Shown one piece after another: positions 11,335 through 20,351 of a DNA stretch of 32,812 nt. Numbering within the stretch: the first letter of the stretch is position 1; each line of letters starts with the position of its first letter. Source of the DNA: Chloroflexota bacterium. GTDB lineage: Bacteria; Chloroflexota; Limnocylindria; Limnocylindrales; CSP1-4. The stretch is from positions 1 to 32,812 of the forward strand of contig JANXWH010000135.1 of the NCBI GenBank assembly GCA_025351245.1. The letters are read 5' to 3'. The translations under genes and the position numbers were made by a program. Under the pieces are notes generated by a model. The model ran no database searches. It was not told the DNA's origin and saw nothing but the letters and a program-made list of their open reading frames with translations.

Positions 11335-12077
11335 TCACGCGCCGGTCCGCCGCGGAGATCGCCACCATGCGGAGGGCGGGACGCATCGTGGCCGAGGTGC
11401 TGGGCCTTATCGAGGAAGAGCTCCGACCCGGCGTGTCGACGTCCCACCTGGACCGGATCGCGGAGGAGCACATCCGGAGGGCCGGCGGGACGCCTTCGTT
11501 CAAGGGCTACTACGGCTACCCGTCGTCACTCTGCATCTCGATCGACCGCGAGGTGGTCCACGGGATTCCCGGCGACCGGACCATCGCGGACGGCCAGGTA
11601 GTCTCCATCGACGCGGGTGCGATCATCGACGGCTACCATGGCGACGCGGCACGGACGTTCATCGTCGGCGACGCGCCGCTCGAGGTTCGCGAGCTGGTCG
11701 CCACGACCCGGCGGGCGCTCGAGGCCGGGATCGCGGCCGCGATCCCCGGCAACCGGATCTGGGACATCTCCGCCGCGGTGGAGGACGTGGCCCTGCCACG
11801 GGGCTACGGCGTAGTCCGGCCCTACGTCGGGCACGGAATCGGCACCGCCATGCACGAGGATCCGCAGGTCCCGAACTACCGCACGAAAACGAAGGGGATC
11901 GAGCTCGCGCCGGGCATCTGCCTGGCAATCGAGCCGATGTTCACCCTTGGCAATGCCGACGTCGAGACGCTCGCCGACGGCTGGACGGTTGTCACCCGCG
12001 ACGGTTCCGTCGCGGCCCACTTCGAGGACTCGGTCGCCGTCACTGATGACGGCCCGGAGGTCCTCACCAGGCTATAG
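11331..12077 (+). CDS. map: Methionine aminopeptidase type I
   Basis: [68 protein letters not shown] start overlapping the adk stop. Confidence 0.97.
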   Translation: MITRRSAAEIATMRRAGRIVAEVLGLIEEELRPGVSTSHLDRIAEEHIRRAGGTPSFKGYYGYPSSLCISIDREVVHGIPGDRTIADGQVVSIDAGAIIDGYHGDAARTFIVGDAPLEVRELVATTRRALEAGIAAAIPGNRIWDISAAVEDVALPRGYGVVRPYVGHGIGTAMHEDPQVPNYRTKTKGIELAPGICLAIEPMFTLGNADVETLADGWTVVTRDGSVAAHFEDSVAVTDDGPEVLTRL

Positions 12078-12094
12078 GCGGCCGGCGCCGGCGC

Positions 12095-12123
12095 TTGCCG
12101 GAATCGGCCGAAGTTGGTACGCT
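12095..12123 (+). promoter_or_regulatory. Candidate sigma70-type promoter for infA-rpmJ-rpsM-... (TTGCCG-N17-TACGCT)
   Basis: TTGCCG 12095-12100, exactly 17-nt spacer, TACGCT (TAnnnT) 12118-12123, within the 107-bp map-infA gap. Confidence 0.4.
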
Positions 12124-12184
12124 ATGCGTTCGTGTGTCGGCTTCGGTCGGCGCGCCACCGTGAGCAGGAACACCAGGGAGCACG

Positions 12185-12403
12185 TTGGGCAAGAAGGACG
12201 CGATCGAAGTCGAGGGAACTGTCCTCGAGCCGCTGCCGAACACGATGTTCGCGGTCGAGCTGGAGAACGGCCACCGCGTTCTTGCCCATATCAGCGGGAA
12301 GCTCCGGATGAACTTCATCCGGATCCTGCCGGGCGACCGGGTTCGCGTCGAGTTGTCCCCGTACGACCTCACCCGGGGTCGGATCACGTACCGGCTGAAG
12401 TAG
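12185..12403 (+). CDS. infA: Translation initiation factor IF-1
   Basis: [75 protein letters not shown] start, SD agggag. Confidence 0.97.
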   Translation: MGKKDAIEVEGTVLEPLPNTMFAVELENGHRVLAHISGKLRMNFIRILPGDRVRVELSPYDLTRGRITYRLK

Positions 12404-12429
12404 CCGGCACCCAGAGCGAAGGAAGTCTG

Positions 12430-12543
12430 TTGAAAGTCCGAGCCTCGGTGAAGGCCCGTTGCGACAACTGCAAGGTGATCCGCCGCCACGGGACCGTGAT
12501 GGTCATTTGCGCCAATCCAAAGCACAAGCAGCGGCAGGGCTGA
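12430..12543 (+). CDS. rpmJ: 50S ribosomal protein L36
   Basis: TTG start; [37 protein letters not shown] (37 aa); not listed as its own ORF in the track because of size. Confidence 0.96.
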   Translation: MKVRASVKARCDNCKVIRRHGTVMVICANPKHKQRQG

Positions 12544-12547
12544 TCGA

Positions 12548-12919
12548 ATGGCACGGATCGCCGGCATCGACATCCCGCGCGAGAAGCGCGTGGAAGTCGC
12601 CCTGACCTATATTTTCGGGATCGGGCTGCCCACCAGCCAGAAGATCCTCCAGCAAACGAACGTCAACCCCGACACCCGGGTCCGGGACCTCACCGAGGAC
12701 CAGGTCACCCGGTTGCGCGAGCTGATCGATCGGCGGTTCAAGGTCGAGGGCGACCTCCGCCGCGAGGTGGCGCTGAATATCAAGCGCCTCATCGAGATCG
12801 GCTCCTACCGTGGGCTCCGCCACCGGCGGAACCTCCCGGTTCGGGGCCAGCGAACGAAGACCAATGCTCGCCAGCGTCGCGGACCGAAGAAGACGGTCGG
12901 CGCTCGGCGCAAGAAGTAA
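12548..12919 (+). CDS. rpsM: 30S ribosomal protein S13
   Basis: [34 protein letters not shown]...[33 protein letters not shown]. Confidence 0.98.
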   Translation: MARIAGIDIPREKRVEVALTYIFGIGLPTSQKILQQTNVNPDTRVRDLTEDQVTRLRELIDRRFKVEGDLRREVALNIKRLIEIGSYRGLRHRRNLPVRGQRTKTNARQRRGPKKTVGARRKK

Positions 12920-12937
12920 GAGGGACGAGCCGGACGT

Positions 12938-13333
12938 ATGGCCGATCGCAAGCGCGCACCCAAGCAGCGCCGGCGGGAGCGTAAGAACGTGCCCGTCGGG
13001 CACGTGCATATCCAGGCGACCTTCAACAACACGATCGTCACGATCACGGACCTCAGCGGGGCCGTGATCAGTTGGGGATCGGCCGGGGTCGTCGGGTTCA
13101 AGGGCTCCCGGAAGAGCACGCCGTACGCCGCCGCGCTGTCCGCCGACTCCGCCGCCAAGAAGGCAATGGAGCACGGGATGCGCCAGGTGGAGGTCTACGT
13201 GAAGGGTCCCGGCGCGGGCCGGGAGCAGGCAATCCGCTCGCTCCAGACCGCCGGGCTCGAGGTGACCGCGATCACCGACGTGACGCCCATCCCGCACAAC
13301 GGCTGCCGCCCGCCCAAGCGGCGCCGCGTGTAG
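12938..13333 (+). CDS. rpsK: 30S ribosomal protein S11
   Basis: [48 protein letters not shown]...[18 protein letters not shown]. Confidence 0.98.
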   Translation: MADRKRAPKQRRRERKNVPVGHVHIQATFNNTIVTITDLSGAVISWGSAGVVGFKGSRKSTPYAAALSADSAAKKAMEHGMRQVEVYVKGPGAGREQAIRSLQTAGLEVTAITDVTPIPHNGCRPPKRRRV

Positions 13334-13347
13334 CCGGGAGAAGCATC

Positions 13348-13974
13348 ATGGCTCGATACACTGGTCCGGTCTGCCGGCTCTGCCGCCGCGAGGGCGCAAA
13401 GCTCTTTCTGAAGGGCTCGCGCTGCTACACCAAGAAGTGCTCGTTCGAACGGCGCCCGACGCCGCCCGGCCAGCACGGCGTCCGCCGCCGCAAGGTCGGC
13501 GACTACGGCCTCCAGCTTCGCGAGAAGCAGAAGGTCCGCCGCATCTACCGCGTCCTGGAGCGCCAGTTCCACAACTACTTCGAGCAGGCCGAGTCCCGCC
13601 CCGGCGTGACGGGCGAGAACCTCCTCCGGATCCTCGAGCTCCGGCTCGACAACGTCGTCTTCCGGCTTGGCATCGCGGCCTCGCGAGACCACGCGCGGCA
13701 GCTCGTGACCCACGGACACTTCGCCGTCAACGGCCGCCCGACCAACGTCCCGTCGTTCCACTGCAAGCCCGGCGATCGGGTCGAGGTCCGTGCCTCGCGG
13801 CGTGAGCGAGAGCCGTTCAAGGCGGTCAGCGAGGCCCTTCGCTCGGGGCAGGTTCCCGAGTGGCTGACTCTCGACCCGGCCAACTTCACGGGCACGATCG
13901 TCGCTGCCCCGCGCCGCGACCAGATGCCGCTCGAGCTCAACGAGCAGCTCGTGGTCGAGTACTACTCGAGGTAG
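13348..13974 (+). CDS. rpsD: 30S ribosomal protein S4 (zinc-ligand C+ form)
   Basis: MARYTGPVCRLCRREGAKLFLKGSRCYTKKCSFERRPTPPGQHG...; S4 RNA-binding domain LRLDNVVFRLGIAASRDHARQLVTHGHFAVNG. Confidence 0.97.
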   Translation: MARYTGPVCRLCRREGAKLFLKGSRCYTKKCSFERRPTPPGQHGVRRRKVGDYGLQLREKQKVRRIYRVLERQFHNYFEQAESRPGVTGENLLRILELRLDNVVFRLGIAASRDHARQLVTHGHFAVNGRPTNVPSFHCKPGDRVEVRASRREREPFKAVSEALRSGQVPEWLTLDPANFTGTIVAAPRRDQMPLELNEQLVVEYYSR

Positions 13975-13984
13975 CCCCGCCCCC

Positions 13985-14986
13985 ATGATCGAACTCGATG
14001 CCACGACCCAGATCGAGCCCGTCGCCGAGCAGGGCTCGTACGCGAAGTACGAGGCCAGCCCGCTCCCCGCTGGCTACGGGGTAACCCTTGGGAACGCGCT
14101 CCGCCGCGTCCTGCTCTCCTCACTGGAGGGGGCGGCCGTCACCTCGATCCAGATCCGCGACGTCTTCCACGAGTTCACCACGATCCCGGGCGTCAAGGAG
14201 GACGTGACCCAGATCGTCCTGAATGTCAAGAAGCTTCGCCTGCGCAGCTTCGCCGCCCACCCGGTCCAGCTCAAGCTGGTCAAGTCCGGGGCCGGCCGCG
14301 TCACCGCGGCAGACATCGTCGAATCGGCCGACGTCGAGGTGATCAACCCCGACCTCGCGCTCATGACGCTCGACAGCGATGACGTGACGATCGAGATCGA
14401 CCTCACCGTCGAGCGCGGCGTCGGCTACCTCGCGGCGGAGCGCCCTGAAGGCCTGCCGATCGGCGTCATCCCCGTCGACGCGATCTTCACGCCCGTCCGG
14501 AAGGTCAACTTCACGGTCGAGAACACCCGCGTCGGCCAGATGACCAACTACGACAAGCTCACGCTGGAGATCGAGACCGACGGGACCATCAGCCCGGAGG
14601 ACGCTCTCGCCAAGTCGGCCGACATCCTCGTCCGGCAGTTCGCCCTGTTCGCCAACGTCGGCACGGCGGCGATCGCCGCGAGCCCCGCGGGTGGCGTGCC
14701 GCAGATCCCCGCGAACATGCTCGAGATGCCGATCGAGGAGCTCGACCTCCCGATGCGGGCCTACAACTCGCTGAAGCGCAACAACATCGTCAAGGTGGGC
14801 CAGCTCCTGCAGCTGACCGACGACGACCTGCTGCGGATGCGTAACTTCGGCAAGAAGTCGCTCGACGAGATGAAGGAGCGACTCCGGATGCGGGGCTTCC
14901 TCGTCCCCGAGACGGATCCGTCCGAGCTTGGCGGAGTGGACGACGACGGCGACGAGCCGTTCGCCGACGAGTCCGAGGAGGTCTGA
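13985..14986 (+). CDS. rpoA: DNA-directed RNA polymerase subunit alpha
   Basis: GYGVTLGNALRRVLLSSLEGAAVTSIQIRDVFHEFTTIPGVKEDV; CTD LDLPMRAYNSLKRNNIVKVGQLLQLTDDDLLRMRNFGKKSLDEMKERL. Confidence 0.98.
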   Translation: MIELDATTQIEPVAEQGSYAKYEASPLPAGYGVTLGNALRRVLLSSLEGAAVTSIQIRDVFHEFTTIPGVKEDVTQIVLNVKKLRLRSFAAHPVQLKLVKSGAGRVTAADIVESADVEVINPDLALMTLDSDDVTIEIDLTVERGVGYLAAERPEGLPIGVIPVDAIFTPVRKVNFTVENTRVGQMTNYDKLTLEIETDGTISPEDALAKSADILVRQFALFANVGTAAIAASPAGGVPQIPANMLEMPIEELDLPMRAYNSLKRNNIVKVGQLLQLTDDDLLRMRNFGKKSLDEMKERLRMRGFLVPETDPSELGGVDDDGDEPFADESEEV

Positions 14987-14989
14987 GCG

Positions 14990-15343
14990 ATGCGCCACCA
15001 GATCGGCGGTCGGAAGCTCGGTCGCCTGCAGGGCCCGCGGCTCGCGCTCTACCGGAACCTGATCGTGTCGGTCCTCCGTTACGAGAAGGTGAAGACCACC
15101 GAAGCGAAGGCCAAGGAGATCCGCCCCCAGGTGGAGCGGATGATCACGCTCGCCAAGCGGGGTGACCTCGCCGCCCGACGAACCGTGGTGGCCGAGCTCC
15201 CCGACGAGCCCCTCGTCATCAAGAAGCTCTTCGATGAGATTGCCCCGAAATACGCCGAGCGGACATCCGGGTACACCCGGATCACCCATCTCGGCAACCG
15301 GAACGGTGACAGGGCCCCGATCGTCCAGATCGAGCTCCTCTGA
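14990..15343 (+). CDS. rplQ: 50S ribosomal protein L17
   Basis: MRHQIGGRKLGRLQGPRLALYRNLIVSVLRYEKVKTTEAKAKEIRPQVERMITLAKRGD. Confidence 0.97.
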   Translation: MRHQIGGRKLGRLQGPRLALYRNLIVSVLRYEKVKTTEAKAKEIRPQVERMITLAKRGDLAARRTVVAELPDEPLVIKKLFDEIAPKYAERTSGYTRITHLGNRNGDRAPIVQIELL

Positions 15344-15374
15344 CCCACTTCAAGGTGCCCGAGAGGGCGCCCTC

Positions 15375-16130
15375 GTGCGGATGCGCGCACGGGTCGAATA
15401 TGACGGCACGGACTTCGCCGGGTTCCAGCTCCAGCTGCGGGCCCGGACGGTCCAGGGAGAACTCGAAGCCGCGCTCGGCACCCTCTCCGGCGGTCGCCGG
15501 GTCCGGGTCGACGCGGCGGGACGCACCGACGCTGGGGTGCACGCAACGGGCCAGGTGATCGCATTCAGCTGGACCGGGCGGCTCACGGTGACGGAGCTCG
15601 GCAGGGCGCTCGACGCGCTGCTGCCGGCGGATGTCGCGGTTCGCGACCTCCGCCGGGCCCCGATCGGGTTTCGCCCTCGCTACGCGGCGCGGTACCGGGA
15701 CTACCGCTACACCGTCTGGAACGGGCCGCGGAGCCCGCTCCGCGAGCGTTTCGCGCTCGGGGTGCGGGTCCCGCTCGACACCGCCGCGATGGCGCGGGCC
15801 GGGTCGGTCCTCGTGGGCCGGCACGACTTCTCGGCATTCGGGGCGGTGGACCGCCAGCCGGTCCGGACCCTTCATGGGGTCCGGGTGCGGCGGGAAGGCC
15901 GCCTCGTGACGGTAGATGTTCGCGGGGACGCATTCCTGCGGCACATGGTGCGGCGGGTCGTCGCGGCTCTCCTGCTGGTGGGCCGCGGGGAGGTCGAGGT
16001 ATCGGCGGTGGCCGAGGCGCTCGCGTCGCGGCGGCCGGCCTTCCACGGGGCAGTCGCCCCGGCGAAGGGGCTGTGCCTGCGGCGGGTTGTCATGGGACGG
16101 GTCGCCAGGGAGATGAACGGAGACACATGA
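15375..16130 (+). CDS. truA: tRNA pseudouridine synthase A
   Basis: VEYDGTDFAGFQLQ..RTVQGELEAAL..., DAAGRTDAGVHATGQV catalytic motif, FLRHMVRRVVAALLLVG; GTG 15375 (or ATG 15381) start. Confidence 0.95.
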   Translation: MRMRARVEYDGTDFAGFQLQLRARTVQGELEAALGTLSGGRRVRVDAAGRTDAGVHATGQVIAFSWTGRLTVTELGRALDALLPADVAVRDLRRAPIGFRPRYAARYRDYRYTVWNGPRSPLRERFALGVRVPLDTAAMARAGSVLVGRHDFSAFGAVDRQPVRTLHGVRVRREGRLVTVDVRGDAFLRHMVRRVVAALLLVGRGEVEVSAVAEALASRRPAFHGAVAPAKGLCLRRVVMGRVAREMNGDT

Positions 16131-16558
16131 TCGCGAAGACGTACACGCTCCGGGAGGCGGAGATCGAGCGACGCTGGTACGTCGTCGACGCGACGGACGA
16201 GACGCTCGGCCGGCTCGCGTCGCGGATCGCCCGCGTCCTCGTGGGCAAGCACAAGGTGACCTACAGCCCCAACCTGGACGGCGGTGATCACGTGATCGTG
16301 CTCAACGCCGGCAGGGTCGCCGTCAGCCGCGACAAGCTGGATGCGAAGGTCTACGCCCGGCACAGCGGCTACCCGAAAGGGTACAAAGAGGAGACGCTCG
16401 GGCACCTGCTGGGACGTCGTCCCGAGGAGGCCGTCCGTCGCGCGGTGAAGGGAATGGTTCCCCACACGCGGCTGGGTGCGCAGCAGCTCCGCAAGCTCAA
16501 GATCTACGCTGGCGCGGATCACCCCCACCAGGCGCAGCGGCCGGAACCGCTGGCCTGA
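16127..16558 (+). CDS. rplM: 50S ribosomal protein L13
   Basis: [47 protein letters not shown]...[14 protein letters not shown]. Confidence 0.97.
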   Translation: MIAKTYTLREAEIERRWYVVDATDETLGRLASRIARVLVGKHKVTYSPNLDGGDHVIVLNAGRVAVSRDKLDAKVYARHSGYPKGYKEETLGHLLGRRPEEAVRRAVKGMVPHTRLGAQQLRKLKIYAGADHPHQAQRPEPLA

Positions 16559-16574
16559 CGAGGAGCATGCCCAC

Positions 16575-16973
16575 ATGACCATCCCGTCCTTCTTTCACGG
16601 GACCGGGCGCCGGAAGACCGCCGTCGCACGTGTCCGCCTCATCCCCGGCGAGGGCGAGATCGTCGTCAATGGCCGGTCGCTGGAGCAGCACTTCGGCAAC
16701 GCCGTCCCGGAGGGCGAGCTGCGCCTGCCGTTCCGCGTGACCGGCACCGAGGGTCGCTTCAACGCCCTGATCAAGGTGGAGGGCGGCGGCGTGACTGGCC
16801 AGGCCGGCGCGATCCGCCACGGGATCGCCCGCGCCCTCCTGATGGTGGACCCGGACAGCAACCGCGTGCCGCTTCGGCAGGCCGGCCTCCTGACGCGCGA
16901 CCCACGGATGAAGGAGCGCAAGAAGTACGGCCTGAAGCGGGCCCGCAAGGCGCCGCAGTACACGAAGCGCTGA
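16575..16973 (+). CDS. rpsI: 30S ribosomal protein S9
   Basis: [34 protein letters not shown]...[25 protein letters not shown]. Confidence 0.98.
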   Translation: MTIPSFFHGTGRRKTAVARVRLIPGEGEIVVNGRSLEQHFGNAVPEGELRLPFRVTGTEGRFNALIKVEGGGVTGQAGAIRHGIARALLMVDPDSNRVPLRQAGLLTRDPRMKERKKYGLKRARKAPQYTKR

Positions 16974-16978
16974 GTAGA

Positions 16979-17000
16979 CGGGCGCCCGCCCGGGCGCCCG
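16979..17000 (+). terminator. GC-only hairpin after rpsI, possible terminator or attenuator (no T-tract)
   Basis: cgggcgcccg-cc-cgggcgcccg begins 6 nt after the rpsI stop; perfect inverted repeat, not followed by a T-run. Confidence 0.35.
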
Positions 17001-17028
17001 CACTGTCTCCAGCAGCTCCGCGCGAGCG

Positions 17029-17982
17029 ATGAGCGACGCTCTCTTCGACCGCTACCGGGAGGCACTCCGGGCCGGCCACGTGGCGGTCCTGCGTGGCAGG
17101 CTCGAGGATGCCGCGGCCTCGTATCGCGAGGCTGCCGCCCTCGCGAGCGATCGCGCCGTGCCGCGCACCGCGCTCGGCTCCGTGGAGCTTCGGCTCGGCC
17201 AGCCGGACCGGGCCCTCGCCAGCTTCGACGAGGCGATCGCCCTGGCGCCTGTGGATGACGCCGCGCTCCTGGGCCGTGCCCAGGCGCTGGTGGTGCTCCA
17301 GCGGCCCGACGCCGCCGCCGCGACGTTCGATCTCCTCGCCGAGGCGCGCCGGACAGCCGGGAAGCGCTCGGATGCCTGCGACGCGCTCCGGCGCGCCCTG
17401 GAGATCCAGCCAACGGCGGGGCGCCGACAGCGCTACCAGGAGCTGACCGAAGAGCTCCGGCAGGCGGTAGGCGACGCCGAGGCCGAACGAGCGCTCGCTC
17501 GCGCGCTCCGATTTCTCGGGGTCGAGTCCGTCGACCCATCCCCCGCAGAAACGCCACTCGACGAATCGTCCCACGGGGACGCGGCCGAGCCTGAGAAGAC
17601 GGCCGACCCACTCGTGCGGCCCGCCCCCGCCGTCGACGGCGACGCGCTCGTGCTCGCGGCCGAGGAGGCGGCGGCCCGCGGGGACGCACCCGGCGCGGTG
17701 GCCGCCGCGATGGCCGCTGCACGTGCATTCCGCGCCGCGGGGCATCCCGTCGCGGCGCTCGACGCCTGCGATCGCGGTCTCGAGACGGGGCCGGACGACG
17801 TGGATCTCCACCTGCTGATCGCCGAGCTGGCATTCGAGCGCGGCGCGGTTGGGCCGGCCGGCGACACCTACCGCAACCTCCTGCGCCTCGCCGAGATCGA
17901 TGGCGATGGTGCCGCTCGTGACCGCGTCCTCGCTGCCGCCAGGGCGGCGTTCCCGGACGATCCCCGGTTCACCCCGGCCTGA
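17029..17982 (+). CDS. TPR-repeat protein
   Basis: AVLRGRLEDAAASYREAAALASDRAVPRTALGSVELRLGQPDRALASFDEAIALAPVDDAALLGRAQALV tandem TPR-like helices in N- and C-terminal halves with a low-complexity linker. Confidence 0.8.
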   Translation: MSDALFDRYREALRAGHVAVLRGRLEDAAASYREAAALASDRAVPRTALGSVELRLGQPDRALASFDEAIALAPVDDAALLGRAQALVVLQRPDAAAATFDLLAEARRTAGKRSDACDALRRALEIQPTAGRRQRYQELTEELRQAVGDAEAERALARALRFLGVESVDPSPAETPLDESSHGDAAEPEKTADPLVRPAPAVDGDALVLAAEEAAARGDAPGAVAAAMAAARAFRAAGHPVAALDACDRGLETGPDDVDLHLLIAELAFERGAVGPAGDTYRNLLRLAEIDGDGAARDRVLAAARAAFPDDPRFTPA

Positions 17983-18069
17983 CGTCCCGCCGACTGTGCG
18001 CCGGTTCGCCGAGCAGCACCACGCGGACAGGGCAGCGAGACCAGGCTCGGCGGTCCGGGCCGGCACCGG

Positions 18070-18078
18070 TGCTACACT
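18070..18078 (+). promoter_or_regulatory. Candidate extended -10 element (TGC-TACACT) immediately upstream of cdaA
   Basis: TGnTACACT ends 9 nt before the cdaA ATG; no recognisable -35 or Shine-Dalgarno. Confidence 0.4.
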
Positions 18079-18087
18079 CACCGCACG

Positions 18088-19062
18088 ATGTCGCAGCTCC
18101 TCGGGTCGCTGGTAGGACAGATCCGACCGATCACGCTCGTCGACATCGGGATCACCGCTCTCGTCATCTACTGGCTGTTCAGCCTGATCCGGGGCACGCG
18201 CGCGGTCCGTCTCGTGATCGGCGTCAGCGTCATCCTCGTGATCTACGCGGTCGCCCAGGCTGTCGGGCTGCGCCTCTTCACCCAGCTCCTCCAGGCGGGC
18301 GCCGTCGTCGGCCTTTTCGCGCTCGTGGTGGTCTTCCAGCCCGAGCTTCGCCGGGCCCTGGAGCGCATCGGGCGGGTCGGATCGTTCGCCTGGCTCGTCT
18401 CGCCGGCGGACCAGCGGCAGGCCGAGCAGATGGCCGCAGCCGTCGCGCGCGCGGCGACGCGCCTCGCGGGCGCACACTACGGGGCACTCATCGTCGTGGA
18501 ACGGGAGACCGGCCTGGAAGAGATCGCCGAGACGGGCGTGATGGTCCACGCTGATCTCTCCGCCGATCTGCTGGAGGCGATCTTCACGCCGCGCGGCGCG
18601 CTCCACGACGGCGCCGTGATCATCCGCGGCACGACCATCGTCGCTGCCGGCGCCGTTCTCCCACTCGCCGAGACGACGCTCCAGGCGGAGCGCTTCGGGA
18701 CGCGGCACCGGGCGGCGCTCGGGATCACGGAGCAGACGGACGCGCTGGTCGTCGTGGTCTCGGAGGAGTCTGGACAGGCGAGCATCGTCGAGCGTGCCCG
18801 GATCCGCCGGAACCTTGACGAGCCGCAGCTCGTGCGCGCGATCATGGCGTTGATGCTCCCGGAGCGTGCCGCCGGGGCTGCACTTCGCGGGCGGTTTCCG
18901 TCGCGGATTGGGCGCGGATCGGTCCCGCTGGGGCCGGGAGCGCTGCGCCGCGCCGCGCTGGGCGACCGTGGGCGCGCGGTCCGACGCGGCGATGAGCCCG
19001 AGCCCGTCGTCGGCGAGGTTCGCGACGACGCGGACCCGGCGGCCGCCGGGGCGGGTCGCTGA
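18088..19062 (+). CDS. cdaA: Membrane diadenylate cyclase CdaA (DisA_N/DAC domain)
   Basis: N-terminal TM helices; RGALHDGAVIIRG and FGTRHRAALGITEQTDALVVVVSEESG catalytic motifs; followed by YbbR/CdaR and glmM. Confidence 0.95.
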   Translation: MSQLLGSLVGQIRPITLVDIGITALVIYWLFSLIRGTRAVRLVIGVSVILVIYAVAQAVGLRLFTQLLQAGAVVGLFALVVVFQPELRRALERIGRVGSFAWLVSPADQRQAEQMAAAVARAATRLAGAHYGALIVVERETGLEEIAETGVMVHADLSADLLEAIFTPRGALHDGAVIIRGTTIVAAGAVLPLAETTLQAERFGTRHRAALGITEQTDALVVVVSEESGQASIVERARIRRNLDEPQLVRAIMALMLPERAAGAALRGRFPSRIGRGSVPLGPGALRRAALGDRGRAVRRGDEPEPVVGEVRDDADPAAAGAGR

Positions 19063-19067
19063 GCATC

Positions 19068-20351
19068 GTGCGTCGGATCGTCGGCTTCGTCTTCCACAAC
19101 TGGCCGCTCAAGCTCGCGGCGATCCTCCTCGCCACGCTCCTCTACGCGGGGCTCATCGTCTCCGCCAGCGCGGAGACGTTCCCGGGGCGAATCCCGATCC
19201 AGGTCCTCAACCAGCCGGGCAACGCGTTCATCATCGGCAACCTCGAGGACGTCACGTCCATCCGCTACCTCGCGGTCGGGACCAACCGGACGACCGTGCT
19301 CCCGGCCAGCTTCACCGCGACGATCGATCTCGCCGGGGTGCCGGTGGCGGCCGGCTCGCCACCGGTGAGCGTGCCGGTCATCGTCCGCGCGACGGACCCG
19401 GGCAGCATCCAGGTGATCGACTTCAGCCCGTCGCGGATCCAGGTCCGGCTCGATCCCCTCACCAGCAAGGTGGTCCCCGTGCAGGTCGACCGCGGGACCG
19501 TCCCCGAGGGCCTTGACGTGCGCCAGCCGGTCGTGTCCCAGGAGAGCGTGACGGTCTCCGGTCCGGAATCCTCGGTCGTGCTCGTGGCCGCGGCGGAGGC
19601 GCGCGTCCGAATCCAGCCGTCAGGCATCGACGTCAACCAGGTCGTGGACCTCGTGGCCGTCGACGCGCGCGGCGACGTACTCCCGACGGTCGAGCTGCTG
19701 CCCAGCTCGGTCCGGGTGACGATCCAGATCGGCAGCCAGCTCGCGACCCGGGCCCTGCCCATCAACCCCGTCGTCGCGGGCCGCCCGGATGCCGGAGTGG
19801 TCGTCACGGGGATCACGGCCGCGCCCCAGCTCGTGACGGTCGAGGCCGAGTCGGCGGTGCTCGCCACCCTCGTGAAGATCGACACGCAACCGGTGTCGAT
19901 CGCCGGCGCGACGGCCGACGTCGTCGCCGACGTCAAGCTGGACCTCCCGCCCGGCGTCTCCGCCCTCGGGGTCACCACTGCCCGGGTGACGGTGTCGCTC
20001 CGCCCGCAGCTCGGTACACGGTCATTCCAGCTGGGGGTCGGGTTGCGAAACGCGGATGCCACAACCCGCTACGATCTGGGCACCGGCAAGGTCGTCGTGA
20101 CCGTCGGCGGTCCGCTCACGGCACTCAATGCGCTCGACGGGGCCGCGCTCGTGGCGACCGTTGACGTGGCGGGGCTGAGCCCGGGCAGGCACACCCTCGC
20201 GGCCGAGGTTCGGCTACCGACCGGCCTGACCGTCGTCGCAGGGTCACCCCTGGAGGTCACTGTCAGCGTGACGCCCGCGCCCACCTCGTCGCCGTCGCTC
20301 GCGCCAACCTCGTCGCCGTCGCTCGCGCCAATCCCCCCCGCTGTGCCGTGA
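19068..20351 (+). CDS. cdaR: YbbR-domain protein (CdaR-like regulator of CdaA)
   Basis: N-terminal TM NWPLKLAAILLATLLYAGLIVSAS, repeated YbbR-like beta domains; conserved cdaA-cdaR-glmM synteny. Confidence 0.9.
   Translation: MRRIVGFVFHNWPLKLAAILLATLLYAGLIVSASAETFPGRIPIQVLNQPGNAFIIGNLEDVTSIRYLAVGTNRTTVLPASFTATIDLAGVPVAAGSPPVSVPVIVRATDPGSIQVIDFSPSRIQVRLDPLTSKVVPVQVDRGTVPEGLDVRQPVVSQESVTVSGPESSVVLVAAAEARVRIQPSGIDVNQVVDLVAVDARGDVLPTVELLPSSVRVTIQIGSQLATRALPINPVVAGRPDAGVVVTGITAAPQLVTVEAESAVLATLVKIDTQPVSIAGATADVVADVKLDLPPGVSALGVTTARVTVSLRPQLGTRSFQLGVGLRNADATTRYDLGTGKVVVTVGGPLTALNALDGAALVATVDVAGLSPGRHTLAAEVRLPTGLTVVAGSPLEVTVSVTPAPTSSPSLAPTSSPSLAPIPPAVP
20277..20324 (+). repeat. Two-copy 24-bp in-frame tandem repeat (APTSSPSL x2) at the cdaR 3' end
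   Basis: gcgcccacctcgtcgccgtcgctc / gcgccaacctcgtcgccgtcgctc, one mismatch. Confidence 0.9.

Noticed and set aside
12404-12547. Apparent coding gap between infA and rpsM
   Set aside because: Filled by rpmJ (12430-12543), missed in the track only because of its small size.
16771-18708. 645-aa antisense ORF over rpsI, TPR and cdaA
   Set aside because: Same GC-driven artefact; no motif.
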